Below are positions 1 through 8,956 of a stretch of 64,000 nucleotides of DNA, in pieces. Position 1 is the stretch's first letter; each line of letters opens with the position of its first letter. The DNA is taken from NCBI GenBank assembly GCA_039024635.1, contig JBCCQA010000024.1, positions 23,582 to 87,581 on the forward strand, given 5' to 3'. A model generated the notes under the pieces. The model did no database searches and had not been told where the DNA came from. It saw nothing but the letters and a program-made list of their open reading frames with translations. The translations under genes were made by a program, and so were the position numbers. The stretch comes from Kuafuiihalomonas sp039024635 (GTDB taxonomy: Bacteria; Myxococcota; Kuafuiibacteriia; Kuafuiibacteriales; Kuafuiibacteriaceae).

Positions 1-994
1 CGAACAGTAGGGCCACCAACGCAAGTATGGGGTTTGCGACTCGCCCAAAGGCCGACCCGAAGATAAGCGCCACCCCCAGCAACGCGAGTAGGCCGGCTCT
101 TCGGGTGTCTCGCACCGTGGCCCTGAGTTCGGCCGCGTTGATCGCGCGCTGCCCGGTGATGCCGGCCTCCACGGTCGGAAAGCGCGCTGATTGAACGGCG
201 AAGCTCGACTCTAGAAAGTCGATGGCTATCCGGTCTGCCCCTAGCTTTGGCGTGGCCAGGATGAAGCCCAGGCGTCCGTCCTTGGACTCCAGATATTCCG
301 CGCTCCTTCGACCACCCCCGGGGCCGAACATTCGAGACCACAGCGCCGCATCTCCAAGTTCGCCGGCCAGCTCCGCCTCCATCCCTTCTAGCAGTCCGTT
401 GAGGAAGCTCAGATCGACGGGCGCTTGGGCTTCGTCTTCAGAGGCGGTCTCGAACAAACCAGACACTACGTTCGAGACCAAGGCCTGGCTGGTCGCTCGG
501 TCTACGAAGCGAAGGGTGGCTTCGAGCGAAGGTCGAGCCGTCAGGCGCTGAAGCTCTAGGCTCCGTCTCTTCAGCTCCGCCTCGAGTTCCTCATGGGCAG
601 CTTCGTCGAAGAAGAGGAGGCTCCGCCTTCGAAGGGGCTCAGGGTCCAGCCCGCAGAAGACCTGGTCGAAGAGCTCGACCTCGGGGCGAGCAACCGCGCA
701 GATCGCGTCCACGAAGCCTCGTCGAGCCTCCCGAGGTCCCCGAAGGACGACGATCAAGTCTCGCGTACCGGAGAAGTTGGCGCGGTAGGCCTCGAAACGC
801 TCGTTCCAGTCTCTTCCCTCTCGGATGAGGTCGTTTCGATCGGTTCGAACCTCCAGCGAAAGGACGGCCGAGGCCACGCCGATGGCAGCGAAGAGGAGGG
901 CGATAAGAAGAACGAGGACCGGGCTGCGAGTGGAGACGCGAGCAGTCTCCTCCAGGATGCTGTCCCGAGCGCGCTCGAAGAGGGAGGGCCGCAT
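1..994 (-). CDS. RND/MMPL-family transporter, N-terminal part (runs off window)
   Basis: The reading frame is open from an ATG at 994 to the left edge of the window (331 codons), so the C-terminal two thirds are not visible. A hydrophobic helix at about residues 25-47 is followed by a long soluble, presumably periplasmic, segment beginning with TDRNDLI. That segment sits where RND/MMPL exporters have their first extracytoplasmic domain. The visible part ends in a new hydrophobic stretch (RVANPILALVALLF), as expected for the start of the transmembrane bundle. Family members use the proton gradient to export lipids or other hydrophobic molecules; the substrate here cannot be inferred. It starts 5 bp after the TatT-like gene stops, so the two are probably co-transcribed. 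Confidence 0.8.
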   Translation of the reverse strand, partial: MRPSLFERARDSILEETARVSTRSPVLVLLIALLFAAIGVASAVLSLEVRTDRNDLIREGRDWNERFEAYRANFSGTRDLIVVLRGPREARRGFVDAICAVARPEVELFDQVFCGLDPEPLRRRSLLFFDEAAHEELEAELKRRSLELQRLTARPSLEATLRFVDRATSQALVSNVVSGLFETASEDEAQAPVDLSFLNGLLEGMEAELAGELGDAALWSRMFGPGGGRRSAEYLESKDGRLGFILATPKLGADRIAIDFLESSFAVQSARFPTVEAGITGQRAINAAELRATVRDTRRAGLLALLGVALIFGSAFGRVANPILALVALLF

Positions 995-999
995 GGGCT

Positions 1000-1779
1000 T
1001 CAGTCGAGATCCTCTAGGAGCTCTTGGGCTCGGCGCTTCGCCCGCGCCTGCTCGGGCTCGTCACCGGGGAAGGCATTGAGAGGGGCGTTGAGACCTCGCC
1101 GTAGGAGTGTCGGGATTCGTTCTCGTGACTGTCCAGAGTCCAGCGCGACCCGAGCCAGCACCACCGCATTGCCTGCGAACTCGGGCGCGAGCTGCATGGC
1201 CCGAACCGCGTGCTGAAAGGCCGCCTTCTTGTCCCCTCGAAGAAAGCTAGGCGCCTTGGCTTTGTATAGGGCCAAGGCACGGTGGGCGGCCCCGTGGAAC
1301 ACGGTTTCATCCAGGCTAACGACTCGCATCAAACTGTCGTGAAAGCGCACCGCCGCCCCGGGACGCTCGAAGACGGAGAGAGTATTGATGAGACGACCAT
1401 AGCTGACAGTGGTCCAGAACAGGACCTCGGCCGCGTCCTTCGGAAGGCTCCCGTTGGGGAGCTTGGCCAAGGTCTTGAAATCTGCCACCGGCCGGCCGGC
1501 CGCCTGCGAGAGAATGGTCAGCCCCTCCTTCACGGAGCGGCGAAGCAAAGAGGGTCTTCGCTCTTCGTCCAGGTATTGGGCGGCTAAGAAGTGTTCGGCT
1601 TGGAGCAGCGCCGCGGACAGGGCAAGGTCCGCGTCCTCGGTTTGGAGCGATCGAAGGACCCGAATGGCCGCCCGCGTCCGTTCTTCCGACAGCCTGGTCG
1701 CCATCACCGACTCCAAGGCATCGGTGTGCTGAGCGGCCAGGGAACCCAAACAGAGGATGAAGGCGACGGCGACGTTCAT
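1000..1779 (-). CDS. TatT-like periplasmic alpha-helical repeat protein
   Basis: 259 aa with a hydrophobic N-terminal export signal (FILCLGSLAA), ATG start preceded by GAGAGG. The body is all-helical. It shows the pattern of the TRAP-transporter-associated TatT family: a tryptophan-containing helix (EVLFWTTVSYGRLI), then FHGAAHRALALYKAKAPSF, then a helical repeat ending in a LARVAL-type helix. Known TatT proteins are TPR-like periplasmic lipoproteins that form a trimer and pair with TRAP substrate-binding proteins. No TRAP gene is visible here. The partner is the RND transporter 5 bp downstream, so this protein may act as a periplasmic accessory to that exporter (inference). A canonical lipobox is not obvious. 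Confidence 0.65.
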   Translation of the reverse strand: MNVAVAFILCLGSLAAQHTDALESVMATRLSEERTRAAIRVLRSLQTEDADLALSAALLQAEHFLAAQYLDEERRPSLLRRSVKEGLTILSQAAGRPVADFKTLAKLPNGSLPKDAAEVLFWTTVSYGRLINTLSVFERPGAAVRFHDSLMRVVSLDETVFHGAAHRALALYKAKAPSFLRGDKKAAFQHAVRAMQLAPEFAGNAVVLARVALDSGQSRERIPTLLRRGLNAPLNAFPGDEPEQARAKRRAQELLEDLD

Positions 1780-1865
1780 GGGGACCTCTCTGTGGGCTTG
1801 GCCGATCGAAGACTGAAGCGAAAGCGGGCTGTGGACCAGTCCAAGTCCCCATCCCTTCAGGGAAT

Positions 1866-2858
1866 TCAGCGACGAACGACGGTGCTCGAAAAGTCAGCGG
1901 CAAGCTCGTCCAACCAAAAGGTGGGACCGCCTCGACCGCGACCCATGAAGCCCACGTGGCCTCCGTGTCGGGGGAAGAGACCATGGAGCCACTCCGAGTC
2001 GTGGAACTGGGCCCTTGGGATTGTCTCGCCCGGGTTGAATGGGTCGTCCTCGGCCGCCACGAATAGGGTGGGCACCCGGATCCCCTCGAGGTAGCGCCCG
2101 CAGCTCGAACGTTCATAATAGTCCCGGGCACTGGCGAAGCCGTGAAGAGCGGCCGTCCCGTGCTCGTCGAAGCTCTCGAAGTTCGTCGCTCGACGGACGG
2201 CCTCGATATCGACGCAGCCAGGATATTGGGCCTCCTTCGCTACGGCTTTCGGTATGAGGGTGCGGAGGAAGTAGCGCACGTAGGTGAGGGAAGACCGGTC
2301 CATGTGGGCCCCGCTGGCCACGAGGTCGAAGGGCGGCGAAACCACCACCGCTCCTGCGACGGCAGAAGGGACCTCATGTGTGCCCAGCCACTTGGCGATC
2401 TGGTTGCCGCCCAAGGACACCCCGAAGAGGGTCAATGGAAGCTCAGGATGTCGCTTGACGAGGCCGCGAACCACGAAGTCGAGGTCCGTGGTTTCTCCGC
2501 TGTGGTAGAGCCTCCGGGCTCGGTTCATGGGTCCGCCACAGGAGCGATGCTCCATCACGTAGACGCTGAACCCTCGGGCGTGGAGCGCTCGCGCCACGCC
2601 TCGCACGTAGGGCGAGCGGGCGCTGCCCTCCAACCCATGAAGGAGCAAGGCCATGCCCACGGGCTCGGGGCGGTCCCAGCGGTGGACGCGGAGGAAGTCG
2701 TCGTCCGACGTGTTCCAGACCTCGAGCAGGCTCGGGCTCTCCGGAACGCGCCGGCCAAAGGCGGCGCCGAGTGTCTGAAGGTGAGCGTTCCGACCCAACG
2801 GACGAAACTCAGCCTTCTCGACCAGCTCTTTGAGGGCGCGGCGAGTCCCCGGACTCAT
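1866..2858 (-). CDS. YheT-family alpha/beta hydrolase
   Basis: 330 aa, close to the usual length for the COG0429/YheT family. Family landmarks appear in order: NAHLQT near the N-terminus, an HGLEGSARSPY oxyanion-loop region, EHRSCGGPMNR, the nucleophile elbow GVSLGGN, an acid in AAEDDPF and the catalytic histidine in HGGHVGF. These proteins are predicted esterases or hydrolases with poorly known substrates. The start codon overlaps the recQ stop in an ATGA arrangement, so translation is probably coupled to recQ. No signal peptide is present, so it is cytoplasmic. Confidence 0.85.
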   Translation of the reverse strand: MSPGTRRALKELVEKAEFRPLGRNAHLQTLGAAFGRRVPESPSLLEVWNTSDDDFLRVHRWDRPEPVGMALLLHGLEGSARSPYVRGVARALHARGFSVYVMEHRSCGGPMNRARRLYHSGETTDLDFVVRGLVKRHPELPLTLFGVSLGGNQIAKWLGTHEVPSAVAGAVVVSPPFDLVASGAHMDRSSLTYVRYFLRTLIPKAVAKEAQYPGCVDIEAVRRATNFESFDEHGTAALHGFASARDYYERSSCGRYLEGIRVPTLFVAAEDDPFNPGETIPRAQFHDSEWLHGLFPRHGGHVGFMGRGRGGPTFWLDELAADFSSTVVRR

Positions 2859-4864
2859 GGGGCGGCCACCGTCTCGAGGATTTCGGGTCCGAACTGCTCC
2901 AGCTTGGCGGGGCCGATGCCGGGAAGGGCGGCCAGCTCGTCCAGGGTCCGGGGACGCTCAGCGCATATTCGGATCAGCAGAGCGTCGTGGGCCACAACGT
3001 AGGGCGGTTTGCCGAGTCGCCGCGCGGTGTCGGTTCGCCAGCTTCGCAAGGCGTCGAGCAACAGCTGTTGACCGGCATCGAGCTCAGGGGGCGGGGGCGC
3101 GGAGCCGCGCCGGCGTCGCGTGCGCGATCCGGTCTTGTGCCAGGTAGGTGCCATCAACACCGGTTTCTCGCCCCGAAGCACTTCGACCCCTCGTGCACTG
3201 ATGGCGATGCGAGGGAAGCTCGAACCTACGATTCGAGCCAGATCGGCCTGAAGCAGGGCGTCGATGAGCCCTTTAACGACCTTCTTGTCCAGGTGGGCGA
3301 GGATCCCGTGGGTCGACAGTCGGTCCAGTCCCACGTCGACCACGGTCTGGGCCGTGGAGCCGGTCAGTACTTCGAGGATGCGACCCTTGCCGTGCCGTCC
3401 CTTCATTCGGGCGATGCACGAAAGGGCCATCAAGACCTGCGTCTTGTCATCCCCCTCCAACTCGACCGGAGGCGGGGCCAGGCATCGGTCGCAAACGCCG
3501 CAGGCGTCTGGCCGACGAGGGTCACCGAAGTAGTCGACCAAGTAGCGCCGACGACAGGGGGCTCGGGTGACGTAGCCGATCATGGCGTCCAATCGCTGAT
3601 GCTCTCGCTTGGCTCGCTCATGAAGGACGCTTTCGTCGACGGTCAGTCGCTCGGCCGTATCGCCGGTTTCGAGGTCGATGTCCCCCGCCTGGTCCAGCGC
3701 GATCAGGGCGGCCCGGGCGGCTCCGCCGATCATCCCCTCCAGGCGTCGACTCCAAGCGTCCAGCCCATCGGCCGCCCGCGGCGTGGATTTGAACGCGTCG
3801 AAAGCTGCAGCCACGGCCTCGATACTCGGGCAGGCGGCGTCCGCCCGCATCAGGACGTAGCGAAGGTCAGTCGCGTCGTAGATGAGCACACCCCGGGCTG
3901 CTTTTCCGTCTCGTCCTGCTCGCCCAACCTCCTGGTAGTATGCCTCGGGAGAAGAGGGCAGGTGATAGTGGATCACCGCCCGCACGTCGGCCCTGTCGAC
4001 GCCCATACCGAACGCGGTCGTGGCGACGACGACGGGTCGCGACGCCTCCGCGAAGAAGAGCTCGACCTCGTTTCGGGCGCCGCTCGACATGCCCGCGTGG
4101 TACGCCCGGGCGTCGAGCCCGGCTTCGCCCAGGTTGGCTGCGACCTCTTCGGCGTGCTTACGGGTGGCCACGTAGACGATCCCGGCGCCGTCGAGCGAAT
4201 CGAGTGCTTCTCGGACCGCCTTCAGCTTGGCTTGTCCTCCTTTGGACTCCACGACCTCCAGCTCCAAGTTGGGGCGGTCGAAGCCCGTCACTATGAAGTT
4301 GGGCCGCTCCATCCGAAGTCGGGCCGCGATGTCTTGTCTGACGAGGGGCGTCGCAGTCGCGGTAAGGGCGGCCAGTCGCTTGGGCTCCAGGTCCGCGAGT
4401 AGCGGCCCCAGCCGGTCGTAGTCGGGACGGAAGTTGTGGCCCCACTGACTGATGCAGTGGGCTTCGTCGATGGCGACCAGTTCGAGGGTGGCTGCCTGCA
4501 GTGCGTCGAGAAAGCGACGGCTCCGAAAGCGCTCTGGGGCCACGTAGAGCAGATCGAGCTCTCCCGCTCGCAGGCGGCCCAGCGTGCGTTCGCCGTCGCT
4601 GTCGGCGCTGGTCAAAGAGGCGGCGGCGACTCCCTTGGCTTCCAGACTTCGGACTTGGTCCCGGATGAGGGCGATCAGGGGAGAGACGACGAGACTAGTC
4701 CCGGGAAGGAGGACGGCCGGGAGCTGGTAGCAAAGGCTCTTGCCGGCGCCGGTCGGCATGACGGCCAGCGTTGGGCGGCCGTCGAGGATCGACTGGACCA
4801 CCTCTTCCTGGCCAACGCGAAAATCATCGTGTCCGAAGACGCGCTGCAGCGCTTCCCGAGGCAA
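2855..4864 (-). CDS. recQ: ATP-dependent DNA helicase RecQ
   Basis: 669 aa, slightly longer than E. coli RecQ. Superfamily 2 helicase motifs are present: Walker A PTGAGKS (37-43), DEAHCISQWGHNFRPDY (DEAH at 133-136 followed by the RecQ aromatic-rich loop), TATAT, and motif VI GRAGRDGK. These are followed by the zinc-binding RecQ-Ct region (CRRRYLVDYFGD ... CGVCDRC), a winged helix, and an HRDC domain at the C-terminus containing LAALPGIGPAKLEQFG. It unwinds recombination and replication intermediates 3' to 5'. The first start of the open frame is TTG at 4864; no better start with a ribosome site is seen. It is followed by the YheT gene with a 4-nt overlap. Confidence 0.97.
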   Translation of the reverse strand: MPREALQRVFGHDDFRVGQEEVVQSILDGRPTLAVMPTGAGKSLCYQLPAVLLPGTSLVVSPLIALIRDQVRSLEAKGVAAASLTSADSDGERTLGRLRAGELDLLYVAPERFRSRRFLDALQAATLELVAIDEAHCISQWGHNFRPDYDRLGPLLADLEPKRLAALTATATPLVRQDIAARLRMERPNFIVTGFDRPNLELEVVESKGGQAKLKAVREALDSLDGAGIVYVATRKHAEEVAANLGEAGLDARAYHAGMSSGARNEVELFFAEASRPVVVATTAFGMGVDRADVRAVIHYHLPSSPEAYYQEVGRAGRDGKAARGVLIYDATDLRYVLMRADAACPSIEAVAAAFDAFKSTPRAADGLDAWSRRLEGMIGGAARAALIALDQAGDIDLETGDTAERLTVDESVLHERAKREHQRLDAMIGYVTRAPCRRRYLVDYFGDPRRPDACGVCDRCLAPPPVELEGDDKTQVLMALSCIARMKGRHGKGRILEVLTGSTAQTVVDVGLDRLSTHGILAHLDKKVVKGLIDALLQADLARIVGSSFPRIAISARGVEVLRGEKPVLMAPTWHKTGSRTRRRRGSAPPPPELDAGQQLLLDALRSWRTDTARRLGKPPYVVAHDALLIRICAERPRTLDELAALPGIGPAKLEQFGPEILETVAAP

Positions 4865-4955
4865 GGCTCGAAGCTAGTACGCCTCGATCGGTGCATCCAC
4901 GGCAGATTTCCGAAAATCAGTGCGAGGCGCGGTCAGACCCCACTAAGCTCCACCC

Positions 4956-5894
4956 ATGATCGATGTCATCGACTGCGGCTACACGATGCCTCGCTACGCA
5001 GCCGCCTACCTGATCGTCCGGAATGGTCGGGCCGCCTTCGTCGACAACAACACCGCCCACGCCGTGCCGCGTATGCTGGAGACCCTCCAGGCTCAGGGTC
5101 TCAACCCGGAGGACGTCGACTACTGCATCATCACCCACGTCCACTTGGACCACGCCGGTGGCAGCAGCGCGCTGATGAAAGCCTGCCCCAACGCGACCCT
5201 CGTCGCCCATCCCCGGGCGGCTCGGCACGCCATCGACCCCAGCAAGCTGGTCAGCAGCGCCTCCGAGGTGTACGGAGATGCACGCTTTCGCGAGCTCTAT
5301 GGCGTCATCGAACCCATCGACGAAGAGCGGGTCCGAACCATGGAGGACGACGAGACCCTGCGCTTTGCGGACAGGACCCTTCGCTTCCTCCACACCCGAG
5401 GACACGCCAATCACCACTTCGTGATCTTGGTGGAAGAGGACGAGGTCATCTTCACCGGTGACGCTTTCGGTCTGTGCTACCCTGACCTGTGCGCGGAGGG
5501 GCTGTTCGCCTTTCCCTCCACCAGTCCGACCGACTTCGACGGCCCTCTGGCCCGGGAAGCGGTTCAGCGCATCGTCGACACCGGCGCGAAGACCGCCTAT
5601 CTGACCCACTTCGGCGGCGTGACGGATCTGCATGCCGCCTCGGCCCAGCTCATCGGTCACCTGAATGTGTCCGAACGCCTCATGGAAGAGGCCTTCGCCA
5701 GCGACCTGCCCGATGACCAGCTGGAGAGCTACATCGCCCCCCTTCTTCAGGCGCACTTCGAGCAGGCGCTTTCCGGTCGAGCGGTGGCCAAGCAGCCCGA
5801 GACCTGGGCCCGCTTGAAGATGGATCTGGACCTCAACGCCCAAGGCTTGGCCTTCGTGGCGGCCAAGAAGCGTCGAAAAGCGACCACGTCCTGA
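4956..5894 (+). CDS. MBL-fold metallohydrolase
   Basis: 312 aa with the metallo-beta-lactamase signature HVHLDHAGG (H61, H63, D65, H66), a later histidine in TRGHANHH, a metal-bridging aspartate in FTGDAF and a distal histidine in YLTHFGG. These are the ligands of a binuclear metal site. No signal peptide, so probably cytoplasmic. The family covers glyoxalase II, lactonases and phosphodiesterases; the substrate cannot be assigned. It is divergent from recQ across about 90 bp, and its stop codon lies only 6 bp from the end of the convergent PLP enzyme gene. Confidence 0.85.
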   Translation: MIDVIDCGYTMPRYAAAYLIVRNGRAAFVDNNTAHAVPRMLETLQAQGLNPEDVDYCIITHVHLDHAGGSSALMKACPNATLVAHPRAARHAIDPSKLVSSASEVYGDARFRELYGVIEPIDEERVRTMEDDETLRFADRTLRFLHTRGHANHHFVILVEEDEVIFTGDAFGLCYPDLCAEGLFAFPSTSPTDFDGPLAREAVQRIVDTGAKTAYLTHFGGVTDLHAASAQLIGHLNVSERLMEEAFASDLPDDQLESYIAPLLQAHFEQALSGRAVAKQPETWARLKMDLDLNAQGLAFVAAKKRRKATTS

Positions 5895-5900
5895 CCGACG

Positions 5901-7274
5901 CTATCGGACGTGGCTGCGTACAGCCTCGTGTAGTCGAGGCCACCAGTTCTCGTGCTGGGGCTTCATGACGACGCTCCGCAAGAGCGTCACCGTGTCCTGG
6001 TCCCAAGCAAGCTCCGGCCAATGGGGTTCGACCTCGTCTCGGCCAAGCCGAATCATGGCCAAGTGCAGGTCCTGTCCGGGTTCGGCGCGGCCCGTCTCCT
6101 CGAAGAGTCGCTGACTCTGGGCCGAAAGCTCACTGGCCTGCCGAGGGCTTCGGGCACCGAAGCACAGGATGTCCGTGGCCGGCTCCAGAAGTAGCCGAAG
6201 CTTGGCATCCTGTTGGAGGGCTTCGGCCCAGGCCAAGGCGCCTCGCCGTCCGGCAGCCAAGAGCTCACCCAGCCCTTCGTGGGGGCGAAAAGGCACCGCC
6301 CTCATGGTGGTCCAGAGCGCGGCGGCCGCCGCGCCGGGCCGTGAGCACTCCAGGGTCAGCTCGCCCAAGTGCAACTCGTCGGAGCTGAAGTAGGTGTAGG
6401 GCGAGTCATGGGCGTGAAAACGCCCGACGGTCGGGTCTTTGAAGAAGACGGCGCCGCAGCCGTAGGGCTGCAGACCATGCTTGTGGGGATCGACGACCAA
6501 GCTGTCGACCTTGGCCAAGGCCAGGAAGGGGGCTGCGTCCACCGCCGGTGGATTGCGCTCGGCGAGCAGGCGAAAGAAGCCCCCGTAGGCCGCGTCGGCA
6601 TGGACCCGAATCCCTCGGGCATGGGCTCGCTGCACGACTTTGTGGACCGGGTCGACCGCGCCCAGCCCTGTGGTTCCTGGAGTGACGACGATGGTCCCGA
6701 TGGGCTCGGTATCCAGTAGCTGGTCCAGCGATTCGAGGTCCATTCGACCGCTGGCGTCGCAAGGGACTGCGTGGCCCTGGATGCCGAGGACTCGACACAC
6801 TCGCTCGTGGGTGTAGTGGGCGTTGCGGCCGTAGGCGACGCCGCGGGTCGGGTGGAGTTCTCGAGCGACCCAGAGGGCCTCCAGGTTGGCCATGGTCCCA
6901 CCCGTCGTGAGGTGACCGAGCGCCTCCTTCGGCCAGCCAAACAGTCGCTTTAGCTCGCCGATGGCCTCCTTTTCCATCTGGGCGGTGGCGGGACCGCCAT
7001 CCAGGGCATGGTTGTTGGGGTTGATCAGGCTCGTCACCGCTTGCGCGACCCACGCCGCGGGATGGGGAGGCTTCAGCATCTGACCGGCGTAGCGAGGGTG
7101 GAAGAAGGGGAAGTTGTCCTGCAGTCGCTCCGTGAGCGCGATCAGGGCACGCTGCGTGGCCTCGTCGGCCACTGGGGTCTCACGGTCGTCCCAGCGATCC
7201 TCCCAGGCCCGCAGCCGCTTCACAGCCTCGTTCAGAGCTTGTTGCCACTCGTCCATCGCGCTTCTTAGTAGCAT
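5901..7274 (-). CDS. PLP-dependent amino-acid decarboxylase (group II type)
   Basis: 457 aa. The cofactor-binding features of group II decarboxylases are visible: HLTTGGTMAN (phosphate region, about 122-130), HADAAYGG (225-232, aspartate contacting the pyridine nitrogen) and DPHKHG with the Schiff-base lysine K265. The family decarboxylates glutamate, tyrosine, aromatic amino acids or related substrates; the sequence does not say which. The ATG at 7274 opens the frame. A second in-frame ATG at 7256 is preceded by AAGAAG and is an equally plausible start. It is divergent from the DUF6503 gene with only 25 bp between start codons. Confidence 0.85.
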   Translation of the reverse strand: MLLRSAMDEWQQALNEAVKRLRAWEDRWDDRETPVADEATQRALIALTERLQDNFPFFHPRYAGQMLKPPHPAAWVAQAVTSLINPNNHALDGGPATAQMEKEAIGELKRLFGWPKEALGHLTTGGTMANLEALWVARELHPTRGVAYGRNAHYTHERVCRVLGIQGHAVPCDASGRMDLESLDQLLDTEPIGTIVVTPGTTGLGAVDPVHKVVQRAHARGIRVHADAAYGGFFRLLAERNPPAVDAAPFLALAKVDSLVVDPHKHGLQPYGCGAVFFKDPTVGRFHAHDSPYTYFSSDELHLGELTLECSRPGAAAAALWTTMRAVPFRPHEGLGELLAAGRRGALAWAEALQQDAKLRLLLEPATDILCFGARSPRQASELSAQSQRLFEETGRAEPGQDLHLAMIRLGRDEVEPHWPELAWDQDTVTLLRSVVMKPQHENWWPRLHEAVRSHVR

Positions 7275-7299
7275 TCACGTTCGACTCTGGGCATGACCC

Positions 7300-8031
7300 A
7301 TGACGGTGCCGAGCCTATCGCTCTTCCTGGCCCTCGCGCTGTCCTCGACTCCCCTCGACGGACCAGGACTGATCCGACGCGCGATCGAAGCCCACGGCGT
7401 CGAGCGGCTCAGAACGGCCCGGGTCGAGTTCGTCTTCCGGGGCGAGCGCTTCGCCATGGCTCGACGGCAGGGGCGCTTCCTCTACGAGCGCCTTCGTCAG
7501 ACAGTCAACGGCCGGAGGGAGCGGCTCGTGCTGGGCAACGAGGGGGCAGGCCTCTTCTTGAACGGCCGACCGGTGAACGTCCCCCCCGACCAGCTGGCCG
7601 TCCTTGGCGAGAACCTGAACTCGGTCGTGTACTTTGCGAGCCTGCCCCTCCCCTTGCTCGATGCTGCGGTCCAGGTCGAACGGAGGCCGGACCAGGCGGT
7701 CGGGGGCGTCCAGTACCAGGTCCTAAAGGTGAGGTTTCGCGAAGAAGGCGGGGGCAGCGACCACGACGACGAGTTCCGCTACTGGCTCGACCGCCAGACC
7801 GGACTCATCGCCTTCATGGCCTACAGCTACGGCCGCAATGAAGGCGGTGTTCGTTTCCGGGTTCCGATCAAGAAGCACGAGGTCGAGGGCGTCGTCTTTA
7901 CCGACTGGGCCAACTTCGGGAACGAAGACGAGCGCACGCCCCTGGACGAGCTTCCTCAACTTTGGGAGGCTGGGACGCTCCCCAAGCTCTCGGAGATCGT
8001 GCTCGAACAGATCCGAATTGAACGACCGTGA
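7300..8031 (+). CDS. DUF6503-like exported protein (LolA-like fold suspected)
   Basis: 243 aa with a short hydrophobic N-terminus (LSLFLALALSSTP). It follows the pattern I associate with DUF6503: an N-terminal AIEAHGVERL segment, an early FVFRGERF strand, NSVVYFASLPLPLLDA, and a strongly conserved late block where GGGSDHDDEF is followed by a WLDRQTGLIAFMAYSY strand and GGVRFR. The family is of unknown function and is reminiscent of LolA/LolB half-barrels that bind lipid. The cellular role is not known. A perfect 7-bp hairpin begins directly after its stop codon. Confidence 0.6.
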   Translation: MTVPSLSLFLALALSSTPLDGPGLIRRAIEAHGVERLRTARVEFVFRGERFAMARRQGRFLYERLRQTVNGRRERLVLGNEGAGLFLNGRPVNVPPDQLAVLGENLNSVVYFASLPLPLLDAAVQVERRPDQAVGGVQYQVLKVRFREEGGGSDHDDEFRYWLDRQTGLIAFMAYSYGRNEGGVRFRVPIKKHEVEGVVFTDWANFGNEDERTPLDELPQLWEAGTLPKLSEIVLEQIRIERP

Positions 8032-8052
8032 CAGGGTGATGGGGCCACCCTG
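8032..8052. terminator. possible hairpin terminator between convergent genes
   Basis: CAGGGTG and CACCCTG form a perfect 7-bp stem around a 7-nt loop, starting one base after the DUF6503 stop codon and upstream of the end of the convergent TauE gene. There is no T-run, so intrinsic termination is uncertain. The position between convergent genes is what suggests the role. Confidence 0.3.
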
Positions 8053-8104
8053 GAGATGGACGGCCGACGCCGCCAGGAAGAGATGGCTAGGTCGTGTCGG
8101 ATCG

Positions 8105-8911
8105 TCAGTTCAACAGCATGTCGAGGCCGGCGATGAGGACGAGGGCGGCGACGAGGAGTTTGACCGCGACTGGGGGGACCTTCAGATAGGCGCCGAGGAC
8201 GGCGCCAACCATGGTGCCGGCGGCGAGGATCCCGCCAGCCAGCCAGTCCATCTTGTCCTGCAGCGTGAAGACTAGGACCGCGGGGACGGTGAAGATGGCG
8301 ACCAGCAGGACCTTGATGGGGTTGGCGTTTTGAACGGGGATGCCCCGAACGCCGACCAGGATGAGGAGAAGGATCACGCCCACACCGGCCTGAATGAAGC
8401 CGCCATAGAACCCAGCGCCGAGAAGACCGAAGGCCTCCAGGGCGGGTCGCCGTTGGCCGCGGGCATCCGCGACGCGCACGAAGAGGAGAGGGAGTCCCAA
8501 GATGAGGAGCGCTCCGAAGATGGGCTCCAAGATCTCGGCGTCGATGAGCGCCGCCGCCGTCACCCCAAAGGCGGCGCCGACGCAGCTCCACAGGATGGGA
8601 GCCCAAGCCAACAACACGTGGCCCTGACGGTGAAAGGCCGCAGCAGCGGCGGTGTTCTGGAGGAGCACCCCGATACGATTCGTTCCGTTGGCTACGTCGG
8701 CCGGGAGCCCAAAGTAGATGAGCGCAGGCAGCGTCAAGAAGGACCCGCCACCAGCCAGTGTGTTGACGACCCCGGCCACCAGCCCCGCCCCGCAGACGGC
8801 GAGATAGCGAAAAACGGACTCGTCCACCCCTTGAGGCTCGATCATCCCGACGGATCGGTCCAGACCGGCAAGCTCCGAGCGGAGATTTGCCAAGCCCTTG
8901 GCGTCATTCAC
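8105..8911 (-). CDS. TauE/SafE-family anion exporter
   Basis: 268 aa integral membrane protein with about eight hydrophobic segments. The N-terminal repeat carries the hallmark GVVNTLAGGGSF (47-57) followed by NGTNRIGVLLQN; a related, weaker pattern appears in the second half. This family (DUF81) exports sulfite, sulfoacetate and other small organosulfur anions. The GTG start at 8911 has AGGA about 7 nt upstream. An ATG at 8845 (MIEPQG) closer to the first helix is an alternative. No neighbouring sulfur gene points to a substrate. Confidence 0.85.
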   Translation of the reverse strand: MNDAKGLANLRSELAGLDRSVGMIEPQGVDESVFRYLAVCGAGLVAGVVNTLAGGGSFLTLPALIYFGLPADVANGTNRIGVLLQNTAAAAAFHRQGHVLLAWAPILWSCVGAAFGVTAAALIDAEILEPIFGALLILGLPLLFVRVADARGQRRPALEAFGLLGAGFYGGFIQAGVGVILLLILVGVRGIPVQNANPIKVLLVAIFTVPAVLVFTLQDKMDWLAGGILAAGTMVGAVLGAYLKVPPVAVKLLVAALVLIAGLDMLLN

Positions 8912-8956
8912 GCTGAGTCCTCGGCCAGCTGACGAAACCTTAGGTCAGCACCCGCC

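Noticed and set aside
2142..4402. Two long plus-strand frames (286 and 471 codons) opposite yheT and recQ
   Set aside because: Both are antisense shadows of high-GC genes with strong motifs; their own translations show no recognisable domain.
7274..7300. Shared RNA switch or leader between the divergent decarboxylase and DUF6503 genes
   Set aside because: Only 25 bp lie between the start codons, too little for a riboswitch; nothing palindromic is seen.
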